Source: Oscillospiraceae bacterium (GTDB taxonomy: Bacteria > Bacillota > Clostridia > Oscillospirales > Oscillospiraceae). From it: 41,755 bases of DNA. The translations under genes and the position numbers were made by a program. Positions 17,124-25,910 of the stretch are shown here, piece after piece; within the stretch, counting starts at the first letter, position 1; every line of letters begins with the position of its first letter. The notes below the pieces were generated by a model. The model was not told where the DNA came from, did no database searches, and saw nothing but the letters and a program-made list of their open reading frames with translations. Location of the stretch: NCBI GenBank assembly GCA_015068455.1, contig SVKO01000010.1:1-41755 (forward strand), written 5' to 3'.

Positions 17124-17141
17124 GACTACAGCCTCCTTCGG

Positions 17142-18113
17142 TCATGCCGGATGGGCGGTGACGGCACACCAGTCGTCGAGGGTCTGCACATGGGAGATCC
17201 GCAGGCCGGCGGCCTCGATGGCGGCCTGCACCTCTGCCAGCCGGGTGTTCAGGATGCCGGAGCAGATGAATACGCCGTCCCGGCGCACCAGCTTCGGCAC
17301 AACGGCGCTCAGAGGGATGATGACGTCGGCCACGATGTTGGCCAGCACCACGTCCCAGGGTTCCGCGCACAGCTCGGCCATGAGCGCTTCATCGGTAAGG
17401 ACGTTGCCGGCACGGGAGGTAAAGCGGTCGGGGCCCAAGCCGTTGATGGCGGCATTCTCCCGGGCAACGTCCGCGGCCATGGGATCGACGTCTACGCCGA
17501 AGGCCTGATCCGCGCCGAGCAGGAGCGCCGCAATGGACAGGATCCCGCTGCCGCTGCCCAGATCCAGCACGCGTTCGCCGCCGCGGATATGCCGCTCCAG
17601 GGCGCTCAGGCACATCTGGGTGGAGGCATGGGCGCCGGTGCCGAAGCTCATACCGGGATCGAGCATGACACGGATGCGGTCCTCATAACCCTCGGGCTGC
17701 ATCCATTCCGGCACCACCAGCAGACGGTCTCCCACGGGGATGGGGCGATAATACTGCTTCCAGCTGTTCTCCCAGTCCTCGTCGCGTACGCGGCGGCAGG
17801 AAAGCTCCAGGGAACCGGGATCCAGCGAGGCAAGCCGCTCGCGCATGGCGCAGAGCTCGGCGCGGAGCGCATTTACCTGCGTCTCGGCGGCAGGACCGTC
17901 CTCCAGATAGATGCGGATGCGGCTCACGCCCTGCATGGAGCGGGCCAGCGCCTCGTCCACATAATCCCAGTATTGACGGTTCTCCTCAAGAAAGGCCTGG
18001 AAATCCGATTCATCGTCCAGAATGAAGCGATCATACCCCAGCATTGTTAAATTGGCAGCCACCAGGTCGATGACCTGGGGCGTGGTTTGAACGGTCAGCT
18101 CCAGCCACTGCAT
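17142..18113 (-). CDS. prmA: Ribosomal protein L11 methyltransferase
   Basis: 323 residues, the usual size. The N-terminal substrate domain (MQWLELTVQTTPQVIDLVAA) is joined by a linker to a SAM-dependent methyltransferase domain with motif I VLDLGSGSGILSIAALLLGA, the acidic GVDVDPMA loop and the catalytic-pocket motif VVLANIVADVIIPLS. PrmA trimethylates L11. The SFGTGAHASTQMCL stretch is the family signature before motif I. GGAGG lies upstream of the ATG, and a clear promoter is at 18143-18171. Confidence 0.96.
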   Translation of the reverse strand: MQWLELTVQTTPQVIDLVAANLTMLGYDRFILDDESDFQAFLEENRQYWDYVDEALARSMQGVSRIRIYLEDGPAAETQVNALRAELCAMRERLASLDPGSLELSCRRVRDEDWENSWKQYYRPIPVGDRLLVVPEWMQPEGYEDRIRVMLDPGMSFGTGAHASTQMCLSALERHIRGGERVLDLGSGSGILSIAALLLGADQAFGVDVDPMAADVARENAAINGLGPDRFTSRAGNVLTDEALMAELCAEPWDVVLANIVADVIIPLSAVVPKLVRRDGVFICSGILNTRLAEVQAAIEAAGLRISHVQTLDDWCAVTAHPA

Positions 18114-18142
18114 AGCGTGCCTCCAAAGTATGGTTTCACTAT

Positions 18143-18171
18143 AGTTTACATGAACCGCGGTCGAAACTCAA
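18143..18171 (-). promoter_or_regulatory. Promoter of prmA
   Basis: Minus-strand TTGAGT (18171-18166), 17 bases, TAAACT (18148-18143). Confidence 0.7.
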
Positions 18172-18189
18172 GATTTTTTTCACGGGGGC

Positions 18190-18218
18190 TTTTTATTTTT
18201 TGCGTCTCGGTGTATAAT
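18190..18218 (+). promoter_or_regulatory. Promoter of the ymfF-ymfH-lgt operon
   Basis: A perfect TATAAT (18213-18218) with a weak -35 (TTTTTA, 18190-18195) at 17-base spacing. A transcript from about 18225 fits the start chosen at 18294. Confidence 0.55.
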
Positions 18219-18293
18219 AAAGGCTGCAAATTTGACATTTGCGTCGAATTCTATGAAATGACCGCCGTTTTCGGCGATGGAAAGGGACTGCCC

Positions 18294-19562
18294 ATGGGAC
18301 CCAGGATCGAACTGCTGCCCGGCGTCTGTCTGCGCGCCATTCATACCGATCGTTTCAAGACCGGATGTATGAATATCAATTTTGTCCGCCCGCTGACCGC
18401 ACAGGAGGCGCCCATGGCGGCTCTGGCGCCCAGCGTGCTGCTGCGCGGCACCCGCCGCCATCCCGACATCCGCAGCATCTCCGCCTTCCTGGACGAGCAC
18501 TACGGCGCGTCCGTGGGCACGCTGACGCGAAAAAAGGGCGAGATCCTGACCACCGGATTTTTTGCCGACTTCCCGGAGGAAGCGCTGCTGCCGGCCGGTG
18601 AGAAGGTGTTTAACCCCGTGGTGGATTTTCTGGGCGAGCTCCTGTTTGATCCGCGGCTTGCCGACGGCTCGTTCCTTCCCGACGTGTTTGAAGGGGAGAA
18701 GCGCAACCTGCTCGACACCATCGATTGGCGCCTGAACGACAAGCGCACCTACAGCGTCTACCGCATGATAAAAAACATGTGCAAAGACGAGGCTTACGGG
18801 GTGCCCCGGCTGGGGGAGCGGCCGGAGGCTGAGGCGATCACCCGGGACGCGCTCCTGGCCTGGTATCGCCGGATGCTGCGCCATTCCAGGATCGAACTGT
18901 TCTACATGGGCGCACGCCCCCGGGACGAGGTCGCGGAAGCCCTCAAGGCAATGCTCTCGCCCCTGGAGCGGGGAGAACTGGACCCTGTTGGCACCGAGGT
19001 CATTCGTTCTGCTGGGCCCCTGCGGCAGGTGGAGGATCGGCTGGATGTGCTCCAGGGAAAGCTTTGCATCGGCCTGCGCACCGGCATCACCGGAGACGAC
19101 CCGGATTATCCGGCGCTGATGATGCTCAATGCGGTTTTCGGCGCGGGCACCACCAGCAAGCTCTTCCTCAATGTGCGCGAAAAGCTGTCGCTGTGCTACT
19201 ACGCCTCCTCGTCCATCGACCGTTTCAAGGGCCTGATGATCGTATCCTCCGGCATTGAGACCAGCAACTTCGAGCGCACGAAGGCGGAGATCTTCCGTCA
19301 GCTGGACGCCTGCATCCGGGGCGATATCTCCGAAGAGGAGCTGGAGAACGCCCGCCGTGCGATCCTCAGCGCTCTGCGCGCCAGCCTGGATTCGCCGAGC
19401 CGCATGGACGAGTATTCCCTCGGCTGCGCCCTCGCAGGACACGATGTGAGCATCGAGTCGCTGATGGCGTCGATCCGCGCCGTCACCAAGGACGAGGTGT
19501 GCGCCGCGGCGAAGAAGCTGAGCGTCGATACGATCTATTTCCTGAAGGGGGCAACACAATGA
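18294..19562 (+). CDS. ymfF: M16 peptidase-like protein YmfF (inactive subunit)
   Basis: 422 residues from the ATG at 18294 (AAAGGGA nine bases upstream); a longer in-frame reading from 18087 would include the promoter and prmA sequence. It has the two-lobed M16 insulinase fold: LNAVFGAGTTSKLFLNVREK and SLCYYASSSIDRFKGLMIVS are typical of the C-lobe. The HxxEH zinc motif is absent, as expected for the F partner, while the next gene has it. In B. subtilis the equivalents are ymfF and ymfH, and the proteins are named as EF-P 5-aminopentanol modification-associated. The stop overlaps the next start (ATGA). Confidence 0.88.
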   Translation: MGPRIELLPGVCLRAIHTDRFKTGCMNINFVRPLTAQEAPMAALAPSVLLRGTRRHPDIRSISAFLDEHYGASVGTLTRKKGEILTTGFFADFPEEALLPAGEKVFNPVVDFLGELLFDPRLADGSFLPDVFEGEKRNLLDTIDWRLNDKRTYSVYRMIKNMCKDEAYGVPRLGERPEAEAITRDALLAWYRRMLRHSRIELFYMGARPRDEVAEALKAMLSPLERGELDPVGTEVIRSAGPLRQVEDRLDVLQGKLCIGLRTGITGDDPDYPALMMLNAVFGAGTTSKLFLNVREKLSLCYYASSSIDRFKGLMIVSSGIETSNFERTKAEIFRQLDACIRGDISEEELENARRAILSALRASLDSPSRMDEYSLGCALAGHDVSIESLMASIRAVTKDEVCAAAKKLSVDTIYFLKGATQ

Positions 19563-20836
19563 AACCCATCGAATACCAGCGTCTGGGCGAAAAAATGTAC
19601 CGCGAACGGCTGGACAACGGTCTGCGGATCTGCGTGATCCCCAAGCCGGGGTTTGCGCGGAAATATGCCTTTTTCGCTGTGAATTACGGCTCCATCGACA
19701 CCGCATTCACCCTGGACGGCAGAAAAATGCGGACCCCCGACGGTGTGGCCCACTATCTGGAGCACAAGACCTTCGATACCGAGCGCGGCAACGCGCTGCA
19801 GATGTTCGCAGAGCGCGGGGCCAGCCCCAACGCTTTCACCAGCTATTCCATGACAGCCTATTATTTTGACTGCACCGAGAGATTTGAGGACAATCTGCGC
19901 CTGCTGCTGGATTTCGTTTCCACCCCCTGCTACACCGAGGAAAGCGTGGAAAAGGAGCGGGGCATCATCGAGCAGGAGATCCGGATCTATGAGGACAGCG
20001 CTGAATCCCGGGTTTATGAGAACCTCTTTGCCTGCCTCTATTCCGCCCACCCGATCCGGGTCCCCATTGCCGGGACCGTGGAAAGCATCCGGGAAATCAC
20101 CGCGGAAACCCTGAACGAATGCCACCGGGCATTCTACGCACTGCCAAACATGATGCTTTGCGTGGTGGGAGACGTGGACCCGGAGACGGTGAAAACCATT
20201 GCCGCCGCCCTGCCTGCCGGAGCCCCGAGCGTCGGCGACAGGGACTATGGCCCTGCCGAAGCGCCGACGCCGGACCGGGCCCGGATCGAGACCGCCATGG
20301 AGATCGCCATGCCCACCTTTGCCGTGGGCTTCAAGGGCCGTCCCGCGGCGCCCGGCGCCGAGACCATGCGCCGGGAATTCATCGGCGAGTTGGCGGCGGA
20401 GGTGCTGATGGGGGAGGCTTCGGAGCTTTATCAGCGGCTCTACGAGCGGGGGCTCATCGACTCCGGCTTCTCCTGCGGCTATGAGGGCCTGCCCGGCGCG
20501 GCCATGCTCACCGCCGGCGGCGACAGCCGCGATCCCGACGCCGTTTGCGCGGCCATACTGGAAGAGGCGCAGCGTATCTGCCGCGAGGGCGTGGATGAGG
20601 CGCTGTTCTCCCGGCTGAAAAAGTCTGGCCTGGGCCGCCGCCTGCGGGATCTGGACAGCTTTGAATCCATTTGCTACCGTCAGTGCGCCTACGCCTTTGA
20701 GGGCTGCGACTACTATTCCTTCCCGGAGGTCTTTGAAGCCATCGGCCCCGGCGACGTGCTGGAGTTTCTGCGCGAGAGTGTCCGGAAGGACCAAATGGCG
20801 GTTTCCGTCATCCATCCGAAAGGAGAAACGGCATGA
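19559..20836 (+). CDS. ymfH: M16 zinc peptidase-like protein YmfH (catalytic subunit)
   Basis: 425 residues from the ATG at 19559, coupled to ymfF by a 4-base overlap. The inverted zinc motif HYLEH lies in GVAHYLEHKTFDTERGNAL, and the downstream Glu helix is ESVEKERGIIEQEIRIYED. The C-lobe has ELYQRLYERGLIDSGFSCGY. This is the catalytic member of the F/H pair. Its physiological substrate is not settled. It overlaps lgt by 4 bases, so ymfF, ymfH and lgt are coupled in one operon. Confidence 0.9.
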   Translation: MKPIEYQRLGEKMYRERLDNGLRICVIPKPGFARKYAFFAVNYGSIDTAFTLDGRKMRTPDGVAHYLEHKTFDTERGNALQMFAERGASPNAFTSYSMTAYYFDCTERFEDNLRLLLDFVSTPCYTEESVEKERGIIEQEIRIYEDSAESRVYENLFACLYSAHPIRVPIAGTVESIREITAETLNECHRAFYALPNMMLCVVGDVDPETVKTIAAALPAGAPSVGDRDYGPAEAPTPDRARIETAMEIAMPTFAVGFKGRPAAPGAETMRREFIGELAAEVLMGEASELYQRLYERGLIDSGFSCGYEGLPGAAMLTAGGDSRDPDAVCAAILEEAQRICREGVDEALFSRLKKSGLGRRLRDLDSFESICYRQCAYAFEGCDYYSFPEVFEAIGPGDVLEFLRESVRKDQMAVSVIHPKGETA

Positions 20837-21699
20837 TTTTATCAAGAATAACATTCCCGGGCGTCGGCATCTCCGTCGATCCGCCTTCCGTAGCCTTTTC
20901 CGTCGGCAAACTGACGGTCTACTGGTACGGCATCATCCTGGCCGCGGGCTTTTTGCTGGGCGTCCTCTACTGCCTGAAGCGCTCCAAGGAGTTCGGCATC
21001 ACCGAGGATGAGATCCTCGACGGCCTGTTCGTCGTCGCGCCGGTGGCCATCATCTGCGCACGGATCTATTACTGCGTATTCAACTGGAGCGAATACGCCG
21101 CCAACCCGATTTCCTGCCTGTATATCTGGGAGGGGGGCATCGCCATCTACGGCAGCCTGATCGGCGCGGTGCTCATGACGATCGTTTACACCCGCTGGAA
21201 GAAGATCCCCCTCAGGCCGGTTCTGGATCTGGTGAGCATGGGCTTCGTGATCGGCCAGTTCATCGGCCGATGGGGCAATTTCATCAACCGCGAGGCCTAC
21301 GGCGCTGTCACCGACAGCTTCCTGCGCATGGGCCTGGAGGACGCCGCCGGCAACGTGACCTACTATCATCCCACGTTTTTGTACGAATCGCTGTGGAATT
21401 TCGTGGGCTTCCTGTTCCTGCACTTTTACATCAAACGCCGGAAATATGACGGGCAGATCTTTACCATGTACATCGCCTGGTACGGCCTGGGCAGGGCGTT
21501 CATTGAGGGCCTGCGCACGGACAGCCTGTATCTGTTCCATACCGGCATCCGGGTCAGCCAGCTTCTGGCGGCGGTTTCCTGCTTGATCGCTGCCGCCGTG
21601 CTGATCTACCGGCTCAGCAAAAAACCGGATCCCGCGGATCTGTACGTGCATCAGAAGTCAAAAGCAGTCGAAGGACAAGAAAAAGATACGAAAAATTAA
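20833..21699 (+). CDS. lgt: Prolipoprotein diacylglyceryl transferase
   Basis: 288 residues. Lgt transfers diacylglycerol from phosphatidylglycerol to the lipobox cysteine of prolipoproteins in the membrane. The signature FIGRWGNFINREAYG is present, as is the earlier EGGIAIYGSLIGAV segment and the C-terminal YGLGRAFIEGLRTDSLY. Around seven hydrophobic segments are visible. It supports maturation of lipoproteins such as the one at 30188. The gene is the last of the M16 pair's operon; a new promoter follows at 21751. Confidence 0.97.
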   Translation: MILSRITFPGVGISVDPPSVAFSVGKLTVYWYGIILAAGFLLGVLYCLKRSKEFGITEDEILDGLFVVAPVAIICARIYYCVFNWSEYAANPISCLYIWEGGIAIYGSLIGAVLMTIVYTRWKKIPLRPVLDLVSMGFVIGQFIGRWGNFINREAYGAVTDSFLRMGLEDAAGNVTYYHPTFLYESLWNFVGFLFLHFYIKRRKYDGQIFTMYIAWYGLGRAFIEGLRTDSLYLFHTGIRVSQLLAAVSCLIAAAVLIYRLSKKPDPADLYVHQKSKAVEGQEKDTKN

Positions 21700-21750
21700 G
21701 GAAAAGTTCACAGACCGGACACGCATTCCCTACCAATTTGTTTTTGACCG

Positions 21751-21759
21751 TGGTATAAT
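21751..21759 (+). promoter_or_regulatory. Extended -10 promoter for the 21816 gene
   Basis: TGGTATAAT (21751-21759): a TGn extension in front of a perfect -10, with no good -35 at the expected distance. Confidence 0.6.
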
Positions 21760-21815
21760 TGCCGCAGAAGGACAAAATTGCCGCCGTGCGGCACAGTGGA
21801 AAGGAGTAAACGAAC

Positions 21816-22253
21816 ATGGCATTTTCCGATAATTTTGAAACCATCAGAGGCTTTGCTGCCAACGCCGCGCAGTCTGCTGCCGGCAAGACCAAGAAGTTCG
21901 CCGCCATTGCCAAGGCCAACTTCAACATCCTCGCGGAGGAGGAAAAGGTGAAGAAGGCACAGCTTGAGCTGGGCAAGGTCTACTACAAGAATTTCATCTC
22001 CGGCGAGGACACCGACCTGGCCGAATGCCTGCCCCTGTGTGAGAAGATCACCGAGTCTCTCAAGCTCATTGAGAGCCTGAAGGCCGAGATCGAGCAGGCC
22101 AGAGGCGGCGCTGCGCCCGAAGCCCCCGTCCAGGATGACTTCAACATCGAGGAAGTCCCCGCGGAGGAGGCCCCCGCCGAGGAGCCCGTGATCCCCGAGA
22201 TCGTCGTCGTGGAAGACGAGACCCCCGAAGCGCCGGAAGAGAGCTCCGAATAA
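21816..22253 (+). CDS. Small acidic-tailed cytosolic protein, unknown
   Basis: 145 residues. An alpha-helical N-terminal half (FETIRGFAANAAQSAAGKTK, then NILAEEEKVKKAQLELGKVY and helices containing CLPLCEK) is followed by a Pro/Glu/Ala-rich acidic tail from about residue 95 (EEVPAEEAPAEEPV, ending EAPEESSE). No signal peptide or membrane segment is present. AAAGGAG lies 10 bases before the ATG, and the gene has its own promoter and a strong terminator, so it is probably well expressed alone. I do not recognise a characterised family. Confidence 0.8.
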   Translation: MAFSDNFETIRGFAANAAQSAAGKTKKFAAIAKANFNILAEEEKVKKAQLELGKVYYKNFISGEDTDLAECLPLCEKITESLKLIESLKAEIEQARGGAAPEAPVQDDFNIEEVPAEEAPAEEPVIPEIVVVEDETPEAPEESSE

Positions 22254-22271
22254 TTCATCGGACCACAGCAG

Positions 22272-22310
22272 GCCCGCTGCAAACGATTCGTTTTGCAGCG
22301 GGCTTTTTTT
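22272..22310 (+). terminator. Intrinsic terminator
   Basis: GCCCGCTGCAAA (22272-22283) pairs with TTTGCAGCGGGC (22292-22303) and is followed by seven T. Confidence 0.95.
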
Positions 22311-22416
22311 GCGGAATTGAGGCGAATGCGCGGCGGGTGCACTGCACAGCATCAACAAAACCGGATATTCGAATTTGTAAAATATGTTTATTTTTCGGTG
22401 AAACCCCCCGGGGCAC

Positions 22417-22445
22417 TTGATAACAAATCGAAGGGATTGTAGACT
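22417..22445 (+). promoter_or_regulatory. Probable promoter of the tandem esterase gene
   Basis: TTGATA (22417-22422), 17 bases, TAGACT (22440-22445). The palindrome CCCCGGGG lies just upstream of the -35 (about 22406-22413). The leader would be about 65 bases, ending in AAGGAGGAG. Confidence 0.55.
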
Positions 22446-22517
22446 GTCGATAGAAGCAACGCAGAGAAAAACACCTACCCGGACGGCCCGGATGTCGAAG
22501 GAAGCAAGGAGGAGACT

Positions 22518-25500
22518 ATGAGAAACCGCGCAATCGCTTTTCTGATTATTTTCGTCATGCTGCTGGGGATGCTCCCGGCTGCTTTTGCGGCCGATCCCGA
22601 ACCGGTGGCAGGTCCTGTGGTTGTGGCCGATCCGGAATCGCCCACGGGCTACATCGGCCAGTTCACCTACTACGATCCCAGCGCCGGCCAGGTCTATTTC
22701 TGCGGCGACCTGAACCTGAGCAACTTTGCCGACCGCACGGACACGAAGACCTATTCTCCCGCGGAGTACAAGCCCGGCCTGACCCGCCGCGGAGGCAGCC
22801 AGTTCAAGGAGCCCATGCAGAAGCTCGACGGCGGATACTGGTACTATGAGCTGCCCCTGGCCGCCGGCGCCAACCAGTACTGGTTCAACGTGGGTTCAAA
22901 CACCCGCATGATGCCGGACCCCGCCAACGCGCCGAAGTGGAGCCCCAACAGCTCCGCCACCAAGGACGCCTACAACTGCGTCTATGTGCCCTATGACGAA
23001 AAGCAGGGAAGCGAGCTTCTGAAGGCCCGCGAGGCGGAGCTGCCCCGGGAAACCGAAAAGGGCAGCTGGGAGTACGTGCCCTACAAGGTCGGCAACAACA
23101 CGTTTTATATGGGCGTCTACCTGCCCTACGGGTATGACAAAAACCGGGCCGAGCCCTACAAGACCGTCTATCTGGTCCACGGCTGGGGCCAGGATGAATC
23201 TGACTGGATGGGCATCGGCTCCGTCCCGAACATCATGGATAACCTGATCGCCGAGGGCCGCACCGAGTCTGCCGTGGTGATCTCCCTGCCGAACAACAAC
23301 AATTCCATCGGCAGCCAGAACGACAAATACGCCGCGCTGTTCAACACCGTGCTGCCCTTTGTCGAGGAGAATTACAACGTCTCCGGGAATGCGAAAGACC
23401 GCGCCCTCGCGGGGCTTTCCATGGGCAGCCGCTATACCAGAGCTGTCATGGAGACCGACCCCGAGAGCTTCGGATACTACGGCCTGTTCAGCTGCTCTGA
23501 GACCATCACACCATCAACGCCGAACCTGGACAAGGCGCACATCCTCATCGGCGTCGGCGTGTTCGACGGCGCGAACTACCAGAACGCCACCACCACCAAC
23601 ACCCAGAACATGGAGAAAGGCGGCTTCTTCTCCAAGACCCTGAATGTCGCGGGCGCCCACGATTTCAACACCTGGAGCCAGCTGCTGCGCATGTTCGCCG
23701 AGGACTATCTCTGGAAGCCCTGGGCCTTCGGCGACGGGGAAGCTCCCGAACAGGGCGAGGCGCTGAAGCTTGGCCCGAACGTGATCAAGGACCCCGACTC
23801 GCCCACGGGCTACACCGTCAAATTCCTCTATGATAACCCCACTGCCACCTCTGTCACCTTTGCCGGCGACATCGGCCTGATCAACTGGGCCGATCCCAGC
23901 GATACAAAGCAGTACACCCCGCAGGAGTACAAGCCCGGCCTCATGCGTTCCGGCTCGTACACCGCGCCTATGGAGAAAAAGACGCTGACGGTTGACGGCG
24001 AAGAGAAAGAAGTATGGTACTATGAGCTTCCGCTGGCCGCCGGCGCGAACCAATACTGGTTCTATGTGGACGGCAACACCCGCTACATGGCGCCGGATCC
24101 CGCCAACCATCCCGAGTGGAGCCCGAACAGCAGCTGGAGCAGCAAAAACGCCTACAATGCGGTCTACGTGCCCTATGATGAAAAGCAGGACTTCGAGCCT
24201 CTGAAGGCCCGCGAAGTCGAGAATCCCAGAGAGGATCAGAAGGGCGTCTGGTGGTACGAACCCGTTGAGATCGGCGGACGCACCCACTATATCGGCGTCT
24301 ATCTGCCCTATGGCTACGACGTCGAGCGCGCCGAGCCCTACAAGACCATCTACACCCTGCACGGCGGCGGCCAGGATGAGTCCGACTGGATGGGCATCGG
24401 CTCCGTACAGAACATCATGGACAATCTCGCTGCGGAAGGCCGCACAGAGCCCGCTGTCATTATCACGCCGACCACCAACAACAACGAGATCGGCAGCGAG
24501 CGCGACAACTACGCGAATCTTTTCAACGTCATTGTGCCGTATGTGGAGGAGAAGTTCAACGTCTCCAGCGAGCCGAAGGACCGCGCCTTCTGCGGCCTTA
24601 GCATGGGCTGTACCTACACCCAGCAGATCGCCAACATCGCGGCGGACAAATTCATGTATTTCGGTCCCTGGTCGAATTCCATTGTCCTGAAGGCCGACGC
24701 GCCGAATCTGGACAAGGCCTATTTCTTCTTCGGCCGCGGCGTTTCCGACACCGGCGCCGCCGGCAACATGGGAACCACCCTGGCCCAGAATTTCAAGGAT
24801 CTGAAATACGTTTACACCGAGGTTGCCGGCGCCCACGATTTCAACGCATGGTGCCAGCTGTTCCGGATGTTCCTGGACGAATACCTGTGGAACCCCGCCG
24901 CCTTCGGCGACACATCCGTCGATCCGGGTCCTGCGGCGGAGCTTCAGGATGCCATTGCCGACGCCGAGAAGATCGACGAGAGCAAGTACACCGACGAATC
25001 CGTGGCCGCCCTCGAGAAAGCCCTGGCAGACGCCAAGGCGGTCCTGGCGGACGAGCAGGCCACGGAAGACGCCGTCAAGCAGGCCGCCAAGGCCCTGAAG
25101 GACGCCATCGACGCCCTGGTGGAGAAGCCGGACGGCGCCCTCTTCGAGGACGTGATGGATCCCAACAAGTTCTACTATGATGCGGTCTACTGGGCCTTCA
25201 ACGCCGAGCCGCAGATCACCAAGGGCATCGATGATACCCACTTCGGCCCGGACAAAGACTGCACCCGCGGCCAGGTTGTGACATTCCTGTGGCGCGCCGC
25301 CGGCTGCCCGGCGCCTGTCGTGACAACCTCCTCCAAGTTCACCGACGTCAAGCCCGGCGCGTTCTATGAGCTGGCCGTGGCGTGGGCCGTGGAGAAGGGG
25401 ATCACGAAGGGCCAGACGGACACGACCTTCGCACCGGACGCCACCTGCACGAGAGGCCAGATCGTGACCTTCCTGTGGCGCTTCAAGGGCGAACCCGCCC

Positions 25501-25700
25501 CCGCGAGTACCACGACGCCCTTCACGGACGTGAACCCCAACGGCTACTACATGAAGGCCGTGGATTGGGCAGTGGAGGCCGAGATCACCAAGGGCCTGAC
25601 CGAAACCACCTTCGGCCCGGACGCCACCTGCTCCAGAGGTCAGGTCGTAACATTCCTGTACCGCGCGACGGCTGCAGAATTGGCCGCTCCGGTCGAATAG
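22518..25700 (+). CDS. Secreted tandem CE1-type esterase with FIVAR and SLH domains
   Basis: 1060 residues. Signal peptide 1-24 (cleavage after AAFA). Two homologous units follow. Unit A (about 33-405) has an E-set/CBM48-like part and an alpha/beta-hydrolase with GLSMG (Ser301), GVFD (Asp350) and AGAHDFNTW (His381). Unit B (about 417-798) repeats this with Ser695, Asp744 and His773. Family knowledge: these resemble feruloyl-esterase-like CE1 enzymes that release acyl groups from plant polysaccharide. Then come a FIVAR segment (about 803-870) and SLH domains near 874, 940 and 1001, which anchor it to the wall. The triads look intact in both units; the loop after strand 3 reads HGWG in A and HGGG in B, suggesting different specificities. 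Substrate is not proven. Confidence 0.9.
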   Translation: MRNRAIAFLIIFVMLLGMLPAAFAADPEPVAGPVVVADPESPTGYIGQFTYYDPSAGQVYFCGDLNLSNFADRTDTKTYSPAEYKPGLTRRGGSQFKEPMQKLDGGYWYYELPLAAGANQYWFNVGSNTRMMPDPANAPKWSPNSSATKDAYNCVYVPYDEKQGSELLKAREAELPRETEKGSWEYVPYKVGNNTFYMGVYLPYGYDKNRAEPYKTVYLVHGWGQDESDWMGIGSVPNIMDNLIAEGRTESAVVISLPNNNNSIGSQNDKYAALFNTVLPFVEENYNVSGNAKDRALAGLSMGSRYTRAVMETDPESFGYYGLFSCSETITPSTPNLDKAHILIGVGVFDGANYQNATTTNTQNMEKGGFFSKTLNVAGAHDFNTWSQLLRMFAEDYLWKPWAFGDGEAPEQGEALKLGPNVIKDPDSPTGYTVKFLYDNPTATSVTFAGDIGLINWADPSDTKQYTPQEYKPGLMRSGSYTAPMEKKTLTVDGEEKEVWYYELPLAAGANQYWFYVDGNTRYMAPDPANHPEWSPNSSWSSKNAYNAVYVPYDEKQDFEPLKAREVENPREDQKGVWWYEPVEIGGRTHYIGVYLPYGYDVERAEPYKTIYTLHGGGQDESDWMGIGSVQNIMDNLAAEGRTEPAVIITPTTNNNEIGSERDNYANLFNVIVPYVEEKFNVSSEPKDRAFCGLSMGCTYTQQIANIAADKFMYFGPWSNSIVLKADAPNLDKAYFFFGRGVSDTGAAGNMGTTLAQNFKDLKYVYTEVAGAHDFNAWCQLFRMFLDEYLWNPAAFGDTSVDPGPAAELQDAIADAEKIDESKYTDESVAALEKALADAKAVLADEQATEDAVKQAAKALKDAIDALVEKPDGALFEDVMDPNKFYYDAVYWAFNAEPQITKGIDDTHFGPDKDCTRGQVVTFLWRAAGCPAPVVTTSSKFTDVKPGAFYELAVAWAVEKGITKGQTDTTFAPDATCTRGQIVTFLWRFKGEPAPASTTTPFTDVNPNGYYMKAVDWAVEAEITKGLTETTFGPDATCSRGQVVTFLYRATAAELAAPVE

Positions 25701-25741
25701 GCGACGGCCTCTGAACTGCGGATTACCGCGCCAATCAACCC

Positions 25742-25775
25742 CGGCGAGGCTGCACATGCAGCCTCGCCGTTTATA
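25742..25775 (+). terminator. Terminator of the tandem esterase gene
   Basis: CGGCGAGGCTGCA (25742-25754) pairs perfectly with TGCAGCCTCGCCG (25757-25769), followed by a short T-rich tail (TTTATA). Confidence 0.8.
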
Positions 25776-25824
25776 CATGGCGCATTCTGTCGTCTGCAGG
25801 GATGCGACATGACGTCCGGCAGGC

Positions 25825-25853
25825 TTGACTTCGTTTGAAAAAAGGGTTATAAT
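25825..25853 (+). promoter_or_regulatory. Promoter of the topoisomerase IV operon
   Basis: TTGACT (25825-25830), 17 bases, perfect TATAAT (25848-25853). Confidence 0.85.
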
Positions 25854-25910
25854 CATCCATATAATGGGTTATTATGCAGAGAAAACCACAAAATATCGTG
25901 AGGAATCGAA

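Noticed and set aside
23514-25856. A 780-codon open frame on the minus strand
   Set aside because: It is antisense to the tandem esterase gene and shows no recognisable motifs.
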